From: JAVKSL01 sp039583695
GTDB lineage: Bacteria > Actinomycetota > Acidimicrobiia > Acidimicrobiales > JAJPHD01
Length of the DNA stretch: 64,000 nucleotides
Reading direction: 5' to 3'
Assembly: GCA_039583695.1 (NCBI GenBank)
Contig: JAVKSL010000003.1
Location: 16,876 to 80,875 of the forward strand
Shown here: piece after piece, positions 42,521-49,944 of the stretch
How positions within the stretch are numbered: the stretch's first letter is position 1
How the letters are laid out: each line of letters begins with the position of its first letter
Position numbers and translations under genes: made by a program
Notes under the pieces: model-generated
Told to the model about the DNA's origin: nothing
Databases searched by the model: none
The model's input: only the letters and a program-made list of their open reading frames with translations

Positions 42521-42946
42521 GTGGTGACCGTCGGTGAGCTGTTCCGCCTGTCGCGGGTGTTACGTGAGGTTGCACTCGAAGCGGCGACCGATCCGGGGGA
42601 GGCGCCCCCGAGCGCCGGGCTGGTCGCAGTGACCGACGACATCGCCCACCACGAGCAGACCACCGTGGGTGAGATCGCCGCCCGCACCGGGCTGGCGCAG
42701 AGCCTGGTCTCGAAGGTGGTCGCCGAGCTGCGAGACGGCGGCGCGGTCGAGATGACCCTCGACGAGAACGACCGGCGCCGCAACCTGATCCGGATCACCG
42801 ACTCGGCGCGCACCCAGGTCCTCGCCGACCGGGGCAGCCGCACCGTTGGCGAGGCACTACGGCACCGGTTTCCCGAGCGCTCCGAGGAGAAGCTCACCGG
42901 GATCGAAGCTGCACTTGAGGCACTGGCCGACCAGCTTCAGGATTGA
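42521..42946 (+). CDS. MarR-type winged-helix regulator
   Basis: 141 residues. The core TTVGEIAARTGLAQSLVSKVVAELRDGGAVEMTLDENDRRRNLIRITDSARTQVL is a complete MarR winged helix with the D-x-R-R-R wing. Helices before and after would form the dimer interface. I placed the start at GTG 42521, 6 bases after the -10 box, giving a leaderless message; an in-frame ATG at 42506 lies inside that promoter. It probably represses itself and the divergent membrane protein. Confidence 0.8.
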   Translation: MVTVGELFRLSRVLREVALEAATDPGEAPPSAGLVAVTDDIAHHEQTTVGEIAARTGLAQSLVSKVVAELRDGGAVEMTLDENDRRRNLIRITDSARTQVLADRGSRTVGEALRHRFPERSEEKLTGIEAALEALADQLQD

Positions 42947-43110
42947 CCCAGCCGATCGTCTCCGAGGTCACCGATGACCAGCTAGTCGGCAACCGAAGGG
43001 CCCGATTGCGATGGGGGTCACTCAACAACTCGATCCGTTTGCTGGCATGTAGCAGTACCCGAACCTCCTGCGGGGCAGTCCGAGTGGCGACCTGACCACG
43101 CTGAGCGTGC

Positions 43111-43166
43111 CCGCTGAGGGATCGGTCAGCGGGGCATCGCCGGCCGCAGAATTGTGGCGGCCGGCG
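43111..43166. repeat. Two adjacent hairpins
   Basis: CCGCTGA/TCAGCGG (43111-43117 and 43126-43132) is followed directly by a perfect 10-base stem, CGCCGGCCGC/GCGGCCGGCG (43138-43147 and 43157-43166). No T tract follows, and the pair lies between the regulator gene and a dead gene. It may be a factor-dependent terminator or structured RNA. Confidence 0.45.
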
Positions 43167-43189
43167 GAGCCTGACGACATACTCAGGAC

Positions 43190-43455
43190 ATGGACGTCCA
43201 GCTGTTCAGCGACGCCGGCGCCTTCTTGCAGGAAGCGGAGGGCTACCTCCCGCCGACCCGTTCAGTGCCAGCGTGATCGCCGTGTACGCGAGTCGTGTAG
43301 GCGTCGGTGCCCAGCCACTGGGACCGGACGACATGTGGTTCACGGTAACCGACGACGGGCGTGTGGTGGGACTTGCCATGCACACGCCACCCCACCGTCT
43401 CTTCGTCTCCCGGATGCCCGAGACGGCCGCGGCCACCCTGGCCGCAGCGCTCGCC
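43190..43455 (+). pseudogene. GNAT acetyltransferase N-terminal remnant
   Basis: ATG 43190, 6 bases after a CATACT -10 box, begins MDVQLFSDAGAFLQEAEGYL, which stops after 29 codons. Another frame continues with SASVIAVYASRVGVGAQPLGPDDMWFTVTDDGRVVGLAMHTPPHRLFVSRMPETAAATLA, the first half of a GNAT protein. The acetyl-CoA-binding half is gone; the DNA switches to a RelE-like toxin tail. Confidence 0.6.
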
Positions 43456-43688
43456 CCGCCGCCGCTCGGGCGTTGCGCAAGCTCGATCCCGATGTTCGGC
43501 CACGGATTCGGGCCGCCATCGCCCTGCTGGCCGAGGACCCCCGACCTCCCTCGTCACGCCGCCTGCGAGGCCGTGACGGCTATCGGGTAAGGGTTGGGGC
43601 CTGCCGGGTGCTCTACACCGTCGCCGACGATGTGCTCTTGGTAGTCGTCGTCTCCCTCGGTCATCGCCGCGATTTCTACGACCGCTGA
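43456..43688 (+). pseudogene. RelE/ParE-type toxin lacking its first residues
   Basis: The frame reads PAAARALRKLDPDVRPRIRAAIALLAEDPRPPSSRRLRGRDGYRVRVGACRVLYTVADDVLLVVVVSLGHRRDFYDR and a stop, nearly a full RelE/ParE toxin missing only about eight N-terminal residues. It has no start codon or antitoxin of its own; the junction with the acetyltransferase remnant is at about 43455. It could be expressed only as a fusion. Confidence 0.65.
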
Positions 43689-43827
43689 GCCGATCGCCTA
43701 CCGGGACGGACGCAGATCAGGGAAGCCCTCGGCTGAAGACCGTCCGGATGAGGATGGACAACTGCGACCTGCCGCTGTGGAGCAACGCTGGATACGTGGT
43801 CCACCGGGCCTCGCCACCGTTCGTCTG

Positions 43828-44094
43828 ATGCAGGTTGTGGTTTCCGAAGAGCGCCCGGATGTGGACGACCAGGTGCGAGCGGCGTTCCGGGTGCGCTGGC
43901 CCGAGTTCATCTTCCACGACCTGGTGTCCAACGCCCACGTCGAGCGGGTCGGCGCTTATTTCGGCTCCTGGGATCTGTGGCTCATCGACAACGAGCGCGT
44001 CTGGGCGGCGGCTGGGGTGCGCCCTTGCGGTGGGCGCCATGTCGAGCGCGGCGAACAGCTGGTCTTTCGTCGCTGCACCAACGAGTACTCCTGA
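43828..44094 (+). pseudogene. Truncated GNAT-like protein
   Basis: 88 codons from ATG 43828: VVVSEERPDVDDQVRAAFRVRWPEFIFHDLVSNAHVERVGAYFGSWDLWLIDNERVWAAAG, matching the N-terminal third of a larger acetyltransferase-like family. It then changes into an unrelated arginine-rich tail ending at 44094. Probably a deletion remnant like its neighbour. Confidence 0.5.
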
Positions 44095-44226
44095 TCCGCA
44101 ACCGGATCCCGCCGCGGTACAAACGAGCGGTGGTTTCGACGGTGGCCCCGCGGGCCTGGTAGAGTTGGTGCACCGCGGCTCCGACGATCCGCCACGATGG
44201 AGTTGCGCATCGAGGGAGGACGTGTC

Positions 44227-45129
44227 GTGGCGAGGTTCGTGGGGACCAGTGACCTGGTGAAGTGCTCGTTCTGCGGGAAGTCGCACAAGCAGGTTGACAA
44301 GCTGATCGCCGGTCCGGGCGTCTACATCTGCAACGAGTGCATCGAGTTGTGCAACGACATCATCATCATCGAAGGACCCGGCGGGCCGGGTGGCGCCGAG
44401 AGCCCCGAGGTGCCTCGCTCCGACGACCAGCGCCGGTGGCGGGAGGCGCAGCGTGCCCTCGTCGGACGTCTGGGCCGACAGCCCACGGTCTCGGAGCTGG
44501 CCGCCGAGCTCGGCTGGACCGAGGAGAGGCTCACTACCGTCCGCCGGGGTGCATGGGCTGCGCTGACTCGGGCTGCTGCGAGCCCGACAGATGTCGCCGG
44601 TGAGCTTCGAGGCTTGCAACGCCAGCTCGAACGCCTCGCCCGGCGGGTGGCCGGCCTGGTCGGCCAGTCCCGGGACGGCGACCCCGGCGAGACGGTCATC
44701 GCCTCGGGGAGCTTCGAGGGTGGGATCGCTTGGATCATCGACGCTGGCGGTGACGACGAGCAGTACTGGACCGGCCTGCGCCTGGCTTACACACACGGCG
44801 GCGGGATGGCTGGGCCGAAGCTGTGGGGTGATGAGCTGATCAACGTCTATACGGGCCGTGATGATGACGGTCCGCTCGGGATCGCGGTCCGCGCTGAGCC
44901 GCGCGTGGTCGGCGTTGAGCTGGTTGACCTCGGCGGGGCTGCTCGCCCGCTGGTTGCCTGTGGGGGCGGGGTTATCGACGGGTTGCGTTTCTACGTCGGC
45001 CTGGCCTGGGCCGCCCCGCCCGAAGCCGAGCAGGCGGGCACCTTCGGGCTGAGAGAGCTCCGAGCCCGCGACCAGGCCGGCGGGGTGGTCGCAACCTACG
45101 ACCTCACCTTCTGGGATCGAAAGGACTGA
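44227..45129 (+). CDS. ClpX-type zinc-finger protein with sigma-like segment and beta-rich C-terminus
   Basis: 300 residues. Residues 8-44 (LVKCSFCGKSHKQVDKLIAGPGVYICNECIELCNDII) are a complete ClpX zinc-binding domain with C-x2-C and C-x2-C, but no AAA+ ATPase follows. Residues ~65-105 (REAQRALVGRLGRQPTVSELAAELGWTEERLTTVRRGA) resemble sigma-70 region 3. A coiled segment (LRGLQRQLERLARRVAGLVG) and a C-terminal ~145-residue part rich in beta strands follow. ClpX zinc domains dimerise and bind adaptors and substrates, so a Clp-protease adaptor or transcription-linked role is possible. GTG 44227 has AGGGAGGA 6 bases ahead. Confidence 0.75.
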   Translation: MARFVGTSDLVKCSFCGKSHKQVDKLIAGPGVYICNECIELCNDIIIIEGPGGPGGAESPEVPRSDDQRRWREAQRALVGRLGRQPTVSELAAELGWTEERLTTVRRGAWAALTRAAASPTDVAGELRGLQRQLERLARRVAGLVGQSRDGDPGETVIASGSFEGGIAWIIDAGGDDEQYWTGLRLAYTHGGGMAGPKLWGDELINVYTGRDDDGPLGIAVRAEPRVVGVELVDLGGAARPLVACGGGVIDGLRFYVGLAWAAPPEAEQAGTFGLRELRARDQAGGVVATYDLTFWDRKD

Positions 45130-45238
45130 ACGGAACGAGAGCGAATTCTTCGCCCCTCACGACCGACCGACCCAGCGTCGTCGCACAAGCGGATCGGGCT
45201 ACGGGATGTCAGCCGGCGCGCCAGGGTAGGATGCCGTC

Positions 45239-45610
45239 ATGGGTTTGCGGGACCGCAAGGGCCGTCGGCAGGCGTCGGGGCCGGGACCAGACGGGCTGGC
45301 CATGGTCATCAAGGAGGTCTTTTGGGTCGGGGCCCCGCCTGACGCCAAGCTAGGCCCTGCGCAGCGTCGCCTCGCCGCCCAGGCCCCAGGCACCGTGCTG
45401 GTCGGTGTGCTCGACGGCACCGGGTCGTTGCGGGCCGGAGACCTGGTCGTCCACCCCTCCGGCCGGTTCTCGGTCCAGACGATCGAGGCGTTCCAAAAGC
45501 TGCTCGATACCGCCCAGCCGCCACAGTCCGTCGGCCTGCGCCTAGGGACGGCCGTGGACCGGGCGCTGTTTTCGCCTGGCGACCAGGTCGGCTTCGAGCG
45601 GCCAACCTGA
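45239..45610 (+). CDS. Stand-alone EF-Tu domain II-like protein
   Basis: 123 residues. MVIKEVFWVGAPP, then VGVLDGTGSLRAGDLVVHPSG and SVQTIEAFQKLLDTAQPPQSVGLRLGTAVDRALFSPGDQVGF, follow domain II of EF-Tu-type GTPases, where IEMFRKLLD-x-A-x3-NVGLLLRG and a GQVL end occur. There is no GTPase domain. Its function is unknown; binding of a tRNA-like or protein partner is conceivable. ATG 45239 is 6 bases after a TAGGAT box (45227-45232), so it is probably leaderless. It lies 110 bases after the ClpX-zinc-finger gene on the same strand. Confidence 0.65.
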   Translation: MGLRDRKGRRQASGPGPDGLAMVIKEVFWVGAPPDAKLGPAQRRLAAQAPGTVLVGVLDGTGSLRAGDLVVHPSGRFSVQTIEAFQKLLDTAQPPQSVGLRLGTAVDRALFSPGDQVGFERPT

Positions 45611-45781
45611 CCAACCCGCGCGGCGTCGGGAGATCGAGCGGAGCGCTCCCCTCGGTGAGCGGACGCTGGAGGAGGAGTGTTTTCGTGCCCTGCTCGACGG
45701 CCGAGCAGGTTCGGACGACCGCCGACCGGTTCTACGGCGGCAGGGCCGACGTGGTACTCCCAACCATCTACCCGCGTTACC

Positions 45782-45851
45782 CCTATTAACCGGCCAATCG
45801 TGATTCGCCTCGAAGACAATGAAACGGCATCGATTGGCGGCGGTTATTAGG
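45782..45851. repeat. Inverted repeat between convergent genes
   Basis: A 19-base arm at 45782-45800 (CCTATTAACCGGCCAATCG) pairs with a 21-base arm at 45831-45851, with one mismatch and one 2-base bulge, around a 30-base centre. A further CCAATC/CGATTGG pair lies at 45875-45889. Its position after both convergent genes suits a bidirectional terminator, but it could also be the edge of a lost element, since the VOC gene ends here prematurely. Confidence 0.5.
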
Positions 45852-46239
45852 CGTTATCCGGGCCGTCAGGCGGACCAATCTCCGATTGGAACGCGTCGTG
45901 GGGCTCTTGGCGCCCGGTGTAGCCCGCTGTGGTCAGTACCTGGTAGCGCTCGTCGACTGCTTGTCGGGACGGCAGTGAGAAGCCGAGGACCACCGGGCGG
46001 GCCTCGGCGTCGGGCGAGCGCCAACCGCTGTGCCATATCCTCGCCATGGCCAGGTTGTCGAGCTCAAAGATCGCACCGTCGCCGTTGTCGAGTGCGACGT
46101 GGCGGGCGCCGCTGCCCGGTGGCCACTCGCCACCGTCGGAGCGGACCGTCATGCCGAGGGCCTGGTAGAACGCCACAGCGGCGTCCATGTCGGCGACCAC
46201 GAGGTTCAGCTGGTTGAAGCGAGGGTTCGTGTCGGTCAT
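45847..46239 (-). CDS. VOC (glyoxalase-fold) protein, C-terminus probably shortened
   Basis: 130 residues. RFNQLNLVVADMDAAVAFYQALGM begins the fold and HVALDNGDGAIFELDN, VVLGFSLPSRQAVDERYQVLTTAGYTGRQEPHDAF continues it. Family members then run through a last beta strand ending in a metal-ligand glutamate (EDPDGN-type block), but here DAF is followed by QSEIGPPDGPDNA and a stop at the inverted repeat. The protein therefore lacks about 20 residues and one expected ligand. The ATG overlaps the cupin stop (ATGA). Confidence 0.72.
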   Translation of the reverse strand: MTDTNPRFNQLNLVVADMDAAVAFYQALGMTVRSDGGEWPPGSGARHVALDNGDGAIFELDNLAMARIWHSGWRSPDAEARPVVLGFSLPSRQAVDERYQVLTTAGYTGRQEPHDAFQSEIGPPDGPDNA

Positions 46240-46685
46240 TGCGGTCCTCCTGGTGTCGGCTCGGGCAGTGGACGGTGTTGCCCGGAGGGTCCCGGGGTGA
46301 GGTGGAGAAGGCGGGCCGGTCGATCGACCTCGATGCGGTGCCACAGCCCTCGTGACACGATGAGGGCATCGCCGGGGCAAAGGCTGTGGTGCTCCTCGGC
46401 GCCTGGTGCCTCGATCACGACCGTTACATCTCCGGAGACCAGATAGATCAACTCGTCGCCGTCGGGGTGGCGCTCGCCGAGGTGCGCAGGCGAGTGTTCG
46501 AGGTCGGTGAGGGCCAGCAGGTAGCCGTCGACTCGCGGTGGCGGACCGGGCAGGCGGGGAGCGAAGCGTACGCAGCCGTGTCTTGTGACCTCGGCCACGA
46601 CGCTGTCGAAGGCCACCGCCATTACGCTTTGGTGCGCGCCCAGGCGATCAGCGGTTGGCTCGTTAGCAGCGGTTGGCTCGTTCAC
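46236..46685 (-). CDS. Cupin-domain protein
   Basis: 149 residues from GTG 46685. The cupin signature is DGDELIYLVSGDVTVVIEAPGAEEHHSLCPGDALIVSRGLWHRIEV, with the first histidine in the SPAHLGERHPDGDE block and the last in WHR. The fold is a small metal-binding barrel. The start is uncertain: the first 20 residues include an 18-base tandem duplication (NEPTAANEPTA), and ATG at MAVAFDSVV is an alternative. It is co-translated with the VOC protein, which suggests a shared small-molecule or antibiotic-detoxifying step (inference). Confidence 0.75.
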   Translation of the reverse strand: MNEPTAANEPTADRLGAHQSVMAVAFDSVVAEVTRHGCVRFAPRLPGPPPRVDGYLLALTDLEHSPAHLGERHPDGDELIYLVSGDVTVVIEAPGAEEHHSLCPGDALIVSRGLWHRIEVDRPARLLHLTPGPSGQHRPLPEPTPGGPQ

Positions 46686-46730
46686 CTCCTCCAGGCTAGG
46701 GATCAGCGCCGGGGCTGTCTTGGACGAATG

Positions 46731-47570
46731 TCACGGGTCGGCTGGCCCACCAGAGGCGAGCTCGCCGGCCAGCTCCGCGGGAGTGCAGCCGGCGAGGCCA
46801 GCCACGTCGCGACACAGGTGTGCCTGGTCGTAGTAGCCGGCCTGGAACCCAACCTCGGCGAGCGAGCAAGCACCCTGGGCGAGGAGCCGGCACGCTCTTT
46901 CGAAGCGAACGACCCGGGCGAAGCGCTTTGGTGAGAGACCCACCTGTTCGCAAAAGCGAGAAGCGAGCCGGGTGCGGCTCCATCCGACCTCGGCCGCAAG
47001 ATCGGCGATGGGTGCCAGCGGCTCCGAGCAAAGCTTGCGCCATACCCACACCACCTCGGGCGAGACGATCGGACCGCCACCGAGACGCCCGGCGAGGGTT
47101 GCCTCGACCAGTGCCATGCGCCCGGCCGGTGTTGGTTCGCTTGACAGCTGGTCCACCAGAGCCTCGCCAGCATGGCCGAGGACCTCGTCGAGGCCGACGC
47201 AGCGATTCGCCAGCTCTGCTCCTGGCACCCCGAGCAGCGCGGAGACGCCCAGCGCGCTCAGACCGGCCCCGACCCCTTCCTGGGACCCTCCATGGCCGGT
47301 GCGAGCCGGTCGGTCCTGCACCCCGGCGACGAACGCCGCCAGCGACGAGGAGACCCCGCCGATGCTCACCTCCATGGGCGCGCCCCAGGCCACGACCACC
47401 ACGGCGCCGCTCGTGGCTACCTGGCGGCGTGATATCGGCCCCGGCCAGCGCTCGCCGTAGCAGGTCAGGGCCTTCACATATCCCGCCAGGCGAGGCGTAG
47501 GGGCCAACAGCCCCATGCGCCAGCGGCCCTCGGCTCCCTCGGTCCAGGTGTCCGGGTCAGACAAGGCCAT
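46731..47570 (-). CDS. AraC-family transcriptional regulator
   Basis: 279 residues. The C-terminal domain has two helix-turn-helix units: IADLAAEVGWSRTRLASRFCEQVGLSPKRFARVVRFERACRLL and SLAEVGFQAGYYDQAHLCRDVAGLAGCTPAEL, the AraC/XylS DNA-binding pattern. The N-terminal 150 residues are an effector domain of unrecognised type (VVVVAWGAPMEVSIGG). ATG 47570 is used, since the frame to 47627 extends beyond the conserved start. It lies 45 bases upstream of the cupin-VOC pair on the same strand and probably controls it. Confidence 0.87.
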   Translation of the reverse strand: MALSDPDTWTEGAEGRWRMGLLAPTPRLAGYVKALTCYGERWPGPISRRQVATSGAVVVVAWGAPMEVSIGGVSSSLAAFVAGVQDRPARTGHGGSQEGVGAGLSALGVSALLGVPGAELANRCVGLDEVLGHAGEALVDQLSSEPTPAGRMALVEATLAGRLGGGPIVSPEVVWVWRKLCSEPLAPIADLAAEVGWSRTRLASRFCEQVGLSPKRFARVVRFERACRLLAQGACSLAEVGFQAGYYDQAHLCRDVAGLAGCTPAELAGELASGGPADP

Positions 47571-47716
47571 GCATCCAGTCTCGCATTCGAGCCGCCGGTC
47601 CGCTCCGTGCCATCGGCGAAAAACCAAGTCCTCCCTTCGCCCTGCCGTCTCGATAGGCGATTGGTCAGCGGACTTGCCGGTCCGGGCGGCTTCTGTCGGA
47701 CAGAAGGCTATGCGGC

Positions 47717-48064
47717 GGGCTCAACGTCATGGAGAGCTGGAACGGCGCCAACGCAGTCATCCACTACGGCCGCGGTGGGGAGTTCACCACCAACCGCCGA
47801 GACGAGCAGGAGATGGGCGCTATCGCCCTGCACATCCTCCAAGCCGCCCTCGTGTACGTCGACACCCTCATGATCCAAGATGTCCTCTCCGACCCAGCGT
47901 GGAGCGGCGTCCTCACCGAAGAGGACCTCCGAGGGCTCACCCCGCCGTTCTGGACCCACATGTCGCCCTACGGAGACTTCCGGCTCGAGATGGACCAACG
48001 ACTCGCCAGCGCCGCCCCAGCACTCGACCCCGACCGAATGGGTGGCTCAGCCGGCCTCGGCTAG
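47717..48064 (+). mobile_element. Tn3-family transposase C-terminal fragment
   Basis: About 115 codons: LNVMESWNGANAVIHYGRGGEFTTNRRDEQEMGAIALHILQAALVYVDTLMIQDVLSDPAWSGVLTEEDLRGLTPPFWTHMSPYGDFRLEMDQRLA. This is the last ~100 residues of a Tn3-type (DDE) transposase including the catalytic glutamate block ESWN. Everything before it is missing, and I see no 38-base terminal repeat or resolvase nearby, so it is a relic. Confidence 0.85.
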
Positions 48065-48185
48065 ATGGCACGTCGTGACACGCTCCTTACCGGCACCCCA
48101 CCTGCCGGACCTAACTGGTTGATCTCTGCGAGGTCGCTGGTTGCCGCCATGAAGGTCTTGGGGAGCTGCCAGTATCATCGGGCCA

Positions 48186-48398
48186 ATGACCGACACCGAA
48201 GCGTCCTTCGCCAGGACCTGGCTGTACCGATTCTCGCGACCAGGCGGCATCGAGATCGAGACCCAGGAGATGAATGGCGACGATACTGCAGGGACATACG
48301 CTCGCCAGCTATCCACAGCGCAAGAGACCCCGGTCATCGTCGAGCGTCACGACCGCGTTGACTGGGAGTACGTGACCGAGGTCGACGAACGAGCCTGA
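48186..48398 (+). CDS. Small hypothetical protein
   Basis: 70 residues, acidic: RTWLYRFSRPGGIEIETQEMNGDDTAGTYARQLS, ending VIVERHDRVDWEYVTEVDERA. I do not recognise a family, but the layout (strand, charged loop, helix, strand, WEYVTEVDER) looks like a real small fold. ATG 48186 lies 7 bases after a TATCAT -10 box, so the message would be leaderless; this supports real expression. Confidence 0.5.
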   Translation: MTDTEASFARTWLYRFSRPGGIEIETQEMNGDDTAGTYARQLSTAQETPVIVERHDRVDWEYVTEVDERA

Positions 48399-48510
48399 CT
48401 GCGGGTCGCTGCGGTTCGGGGCCCGACTGGCGCGCCTTGGCTAGCATGCTGGACGCATGACTGTGCTTGGCGGAGCCGGGCCGGCGCGGCCCGGGGCGAG
48501 GAGAGGATTC

Positions 48511-49944
48511 ATGCATCGGCTCAGCGGTGAAGCCGCAGGATTCCTCTCTCTCGAGCTTCCCATCCAGCCGATGAGCATCATGGCGCTTGCCGTGCTGCGC
48601 CCGGCGAGCGACCCGGATGGGTCACCGGTCCCGCTCGACCTGCCCTATGTGGGCCTTCACATGGCCTCTCGCCTGGATGAGCTGCCAGCCTTGCGATGGC
48701 GGGTCCAAACGGTGCCCTTCGGGCTGCACCAGCCTGTGCTCGTCGAGGACCAGGCCTTCGATCTGGGCTTTCACCTTCGCGAGCACGTCCTGCCAGCACC
48801 GGGATCTGCCGATCAGCTGGACCGCTACTGCGCCGGGCTCGCAGAGCAGGCACTTGACCGGCGCCACCCGCTCTGGCAGCTCGTCTTGATCCATGGGCTG
48901 CACGGCGGTAGGCAGGTCGTGGTGTTGCGCATCCATCACTGCCTCATGGATGGCTTTGCCGCCGTCGAGACCCTTTCGCGCATCTTCCCCCTAGGCGAGC
49001 ACCAACCGGCGGCCCCTGGCCCTGAGTGGTATCCCGGTCCTCCCCCCCGTGCGTGGCGCCTGATCGTCGACGCTGCGGGTGGCCAGGCCCAGTCCGCAGC
49101 TCGCCTCCCGGCTCTTGTCAGCAAGACCCTCCGCAACAACGCCGCCCTCAGGGCCCATCGAGCTGGGTCGGTCGCCGTACCCAAGCCACGGGTGGACGCG
49201 CCGCCGAGCCTGATCAACCAGGCCTATACCGCGGACCGTCGATTTGCCCGGGCCTCACTGTCCCTCGCGGCGGTAGGCCTGGTCAAGGAGGTGGCCGGCG
49301 CGAGCGTCAACGACGTAGCTATGGCGGTCGTTGCCGGGTCCCTGCGGTCCTACCTCCAGGCCCGGAGCGCTCTGCCGGCGAGGCCTCTGGTGGCGGCTGT
49401 GCCTGTGGGAATGGAGGAGCCGGGCGCGGCCCTCCGGACCCACGGCAACCGCTTCTCCGGTCTGGTGACGTCGCTGGCGACCGACGTCGCTGAGCCATGG
49501 GACCGGCTCCGAGCCATCACCGCGGTGACTGCGGAGGCGAAGCGTCAGCTCGCAGTTCGCGGTCCCGAGCTGCTCCCGGACTGGCTCGACGTGCTGCCGC
49601 CGGCATTGGTCGAGCACGCCGTGCGGCATTACCATCGCAGGCGTCGCCGGCATCCGGCCAGGCTCGACGTCAACGTGGTGATCTCCAACCTTCGCGGCCC
49701 GAGCCCGGGACGCTACCTCGGTGCAGCCGTCGTCGAGGAGATGTACGTGGCCGGGCCGCCGAACAATGGCGTGGGGATCAACGTCGCCCTGATGGACTAC
49801 GGAGACCGCCTGTTCTTCGCCCTCATGTGCTTCGCGGACTCCGTCGAAGTGCCAGGGGAGCTGGTAGGGGGGCTCCATCACGCTCTGGATGACTTGGTGA
49901 GGGCCGCCGGGGCTATTGCTCCGCGCCGGCCCTCCCTGCGCTGA
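48511..49944 (+). CDS. WS/DGAT-type acyltransferase (wax ester/triacylglycerol synthase)
   Basis: 477 residues. The catalytic HHxxxDG motif is present as RIHHCLMDGFAAVETL, preceded by LWQLVLIHGL and followed by the C-terminal LDVNVVISNLRGPSPGRYLGAAVVEEMYVAGPPNNGVGINVALMDYGDRLFFALMC. These features define the WS/DGAT family, which joins acyl-CoA to alcohols or diacylglycerol; some members acylate polyketides. I chose ATG 48511 because GAGGAGAGG precedes it; ATG 48457 is also in frame. It converges on, and overlaps by 32 bases, the glycosyltransferase of the lipid operon, so a shared product is plausible. Confidence 0.88.
   Translation: MHRLSGEAAGFLSLELPIQPMSIMALAVLRPASDPDGSPVPLDLPYVGLHMASRLDELPALRWRVQTVPFGLHQPVLVEDQAFDLGFHLREHVLPAPGSADQLDRYCAGLAEQALDRRHPLWQLVLIHGLHGGRQVVVLRIHHCLMDGFAAVETLSRIFPLGEHQPAAPGPEWYPGPPPRAWRLIVDAAGGQAQSAARLPALVSKTLRNNAALRAHRAGSVAVPKPRVDAPPSLINQAYTADRRFARASLSLAAVGLVKEVAGASVNDVAMAVVAGSLRSYLQARSALPARPLVAAVPVGMEEPGAALRTHGNRFSGLVTSLATDVAEPWDRLRAITAVTAEAKRQLAVRGPELLPDWLDVLPPALVEHAVRHYHRRRRRHPARLDVNVVISNLRGPSPGRYLGAAVVEEMYVAGPPNNGVGINVALMDYGDRLFFALMCFADSVEVPGELVGGLHHALDDLVRAAGAIAPRRPSLR

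Noticed and set aside
44227..45129. Broken clpX gene
   Set aside because: The frame continues for 250 residues after the zinc domain without any AAA+ motif or frameshift, and the gene has its own ribosome site, so it is a separate architecture rather than a clpX remnant.
45782..45851. Integron attC site
   Set aside because: The arms do not contain the RYYYAAC/GTTRRRY core sites, and no integrase or cassette array is present.
47600..48100. Complete Tn3 transposon
   Set aside because: Only the last ~115 codons of the transposase remain; no terminal repeats, resolvase or passenger genes were seen.
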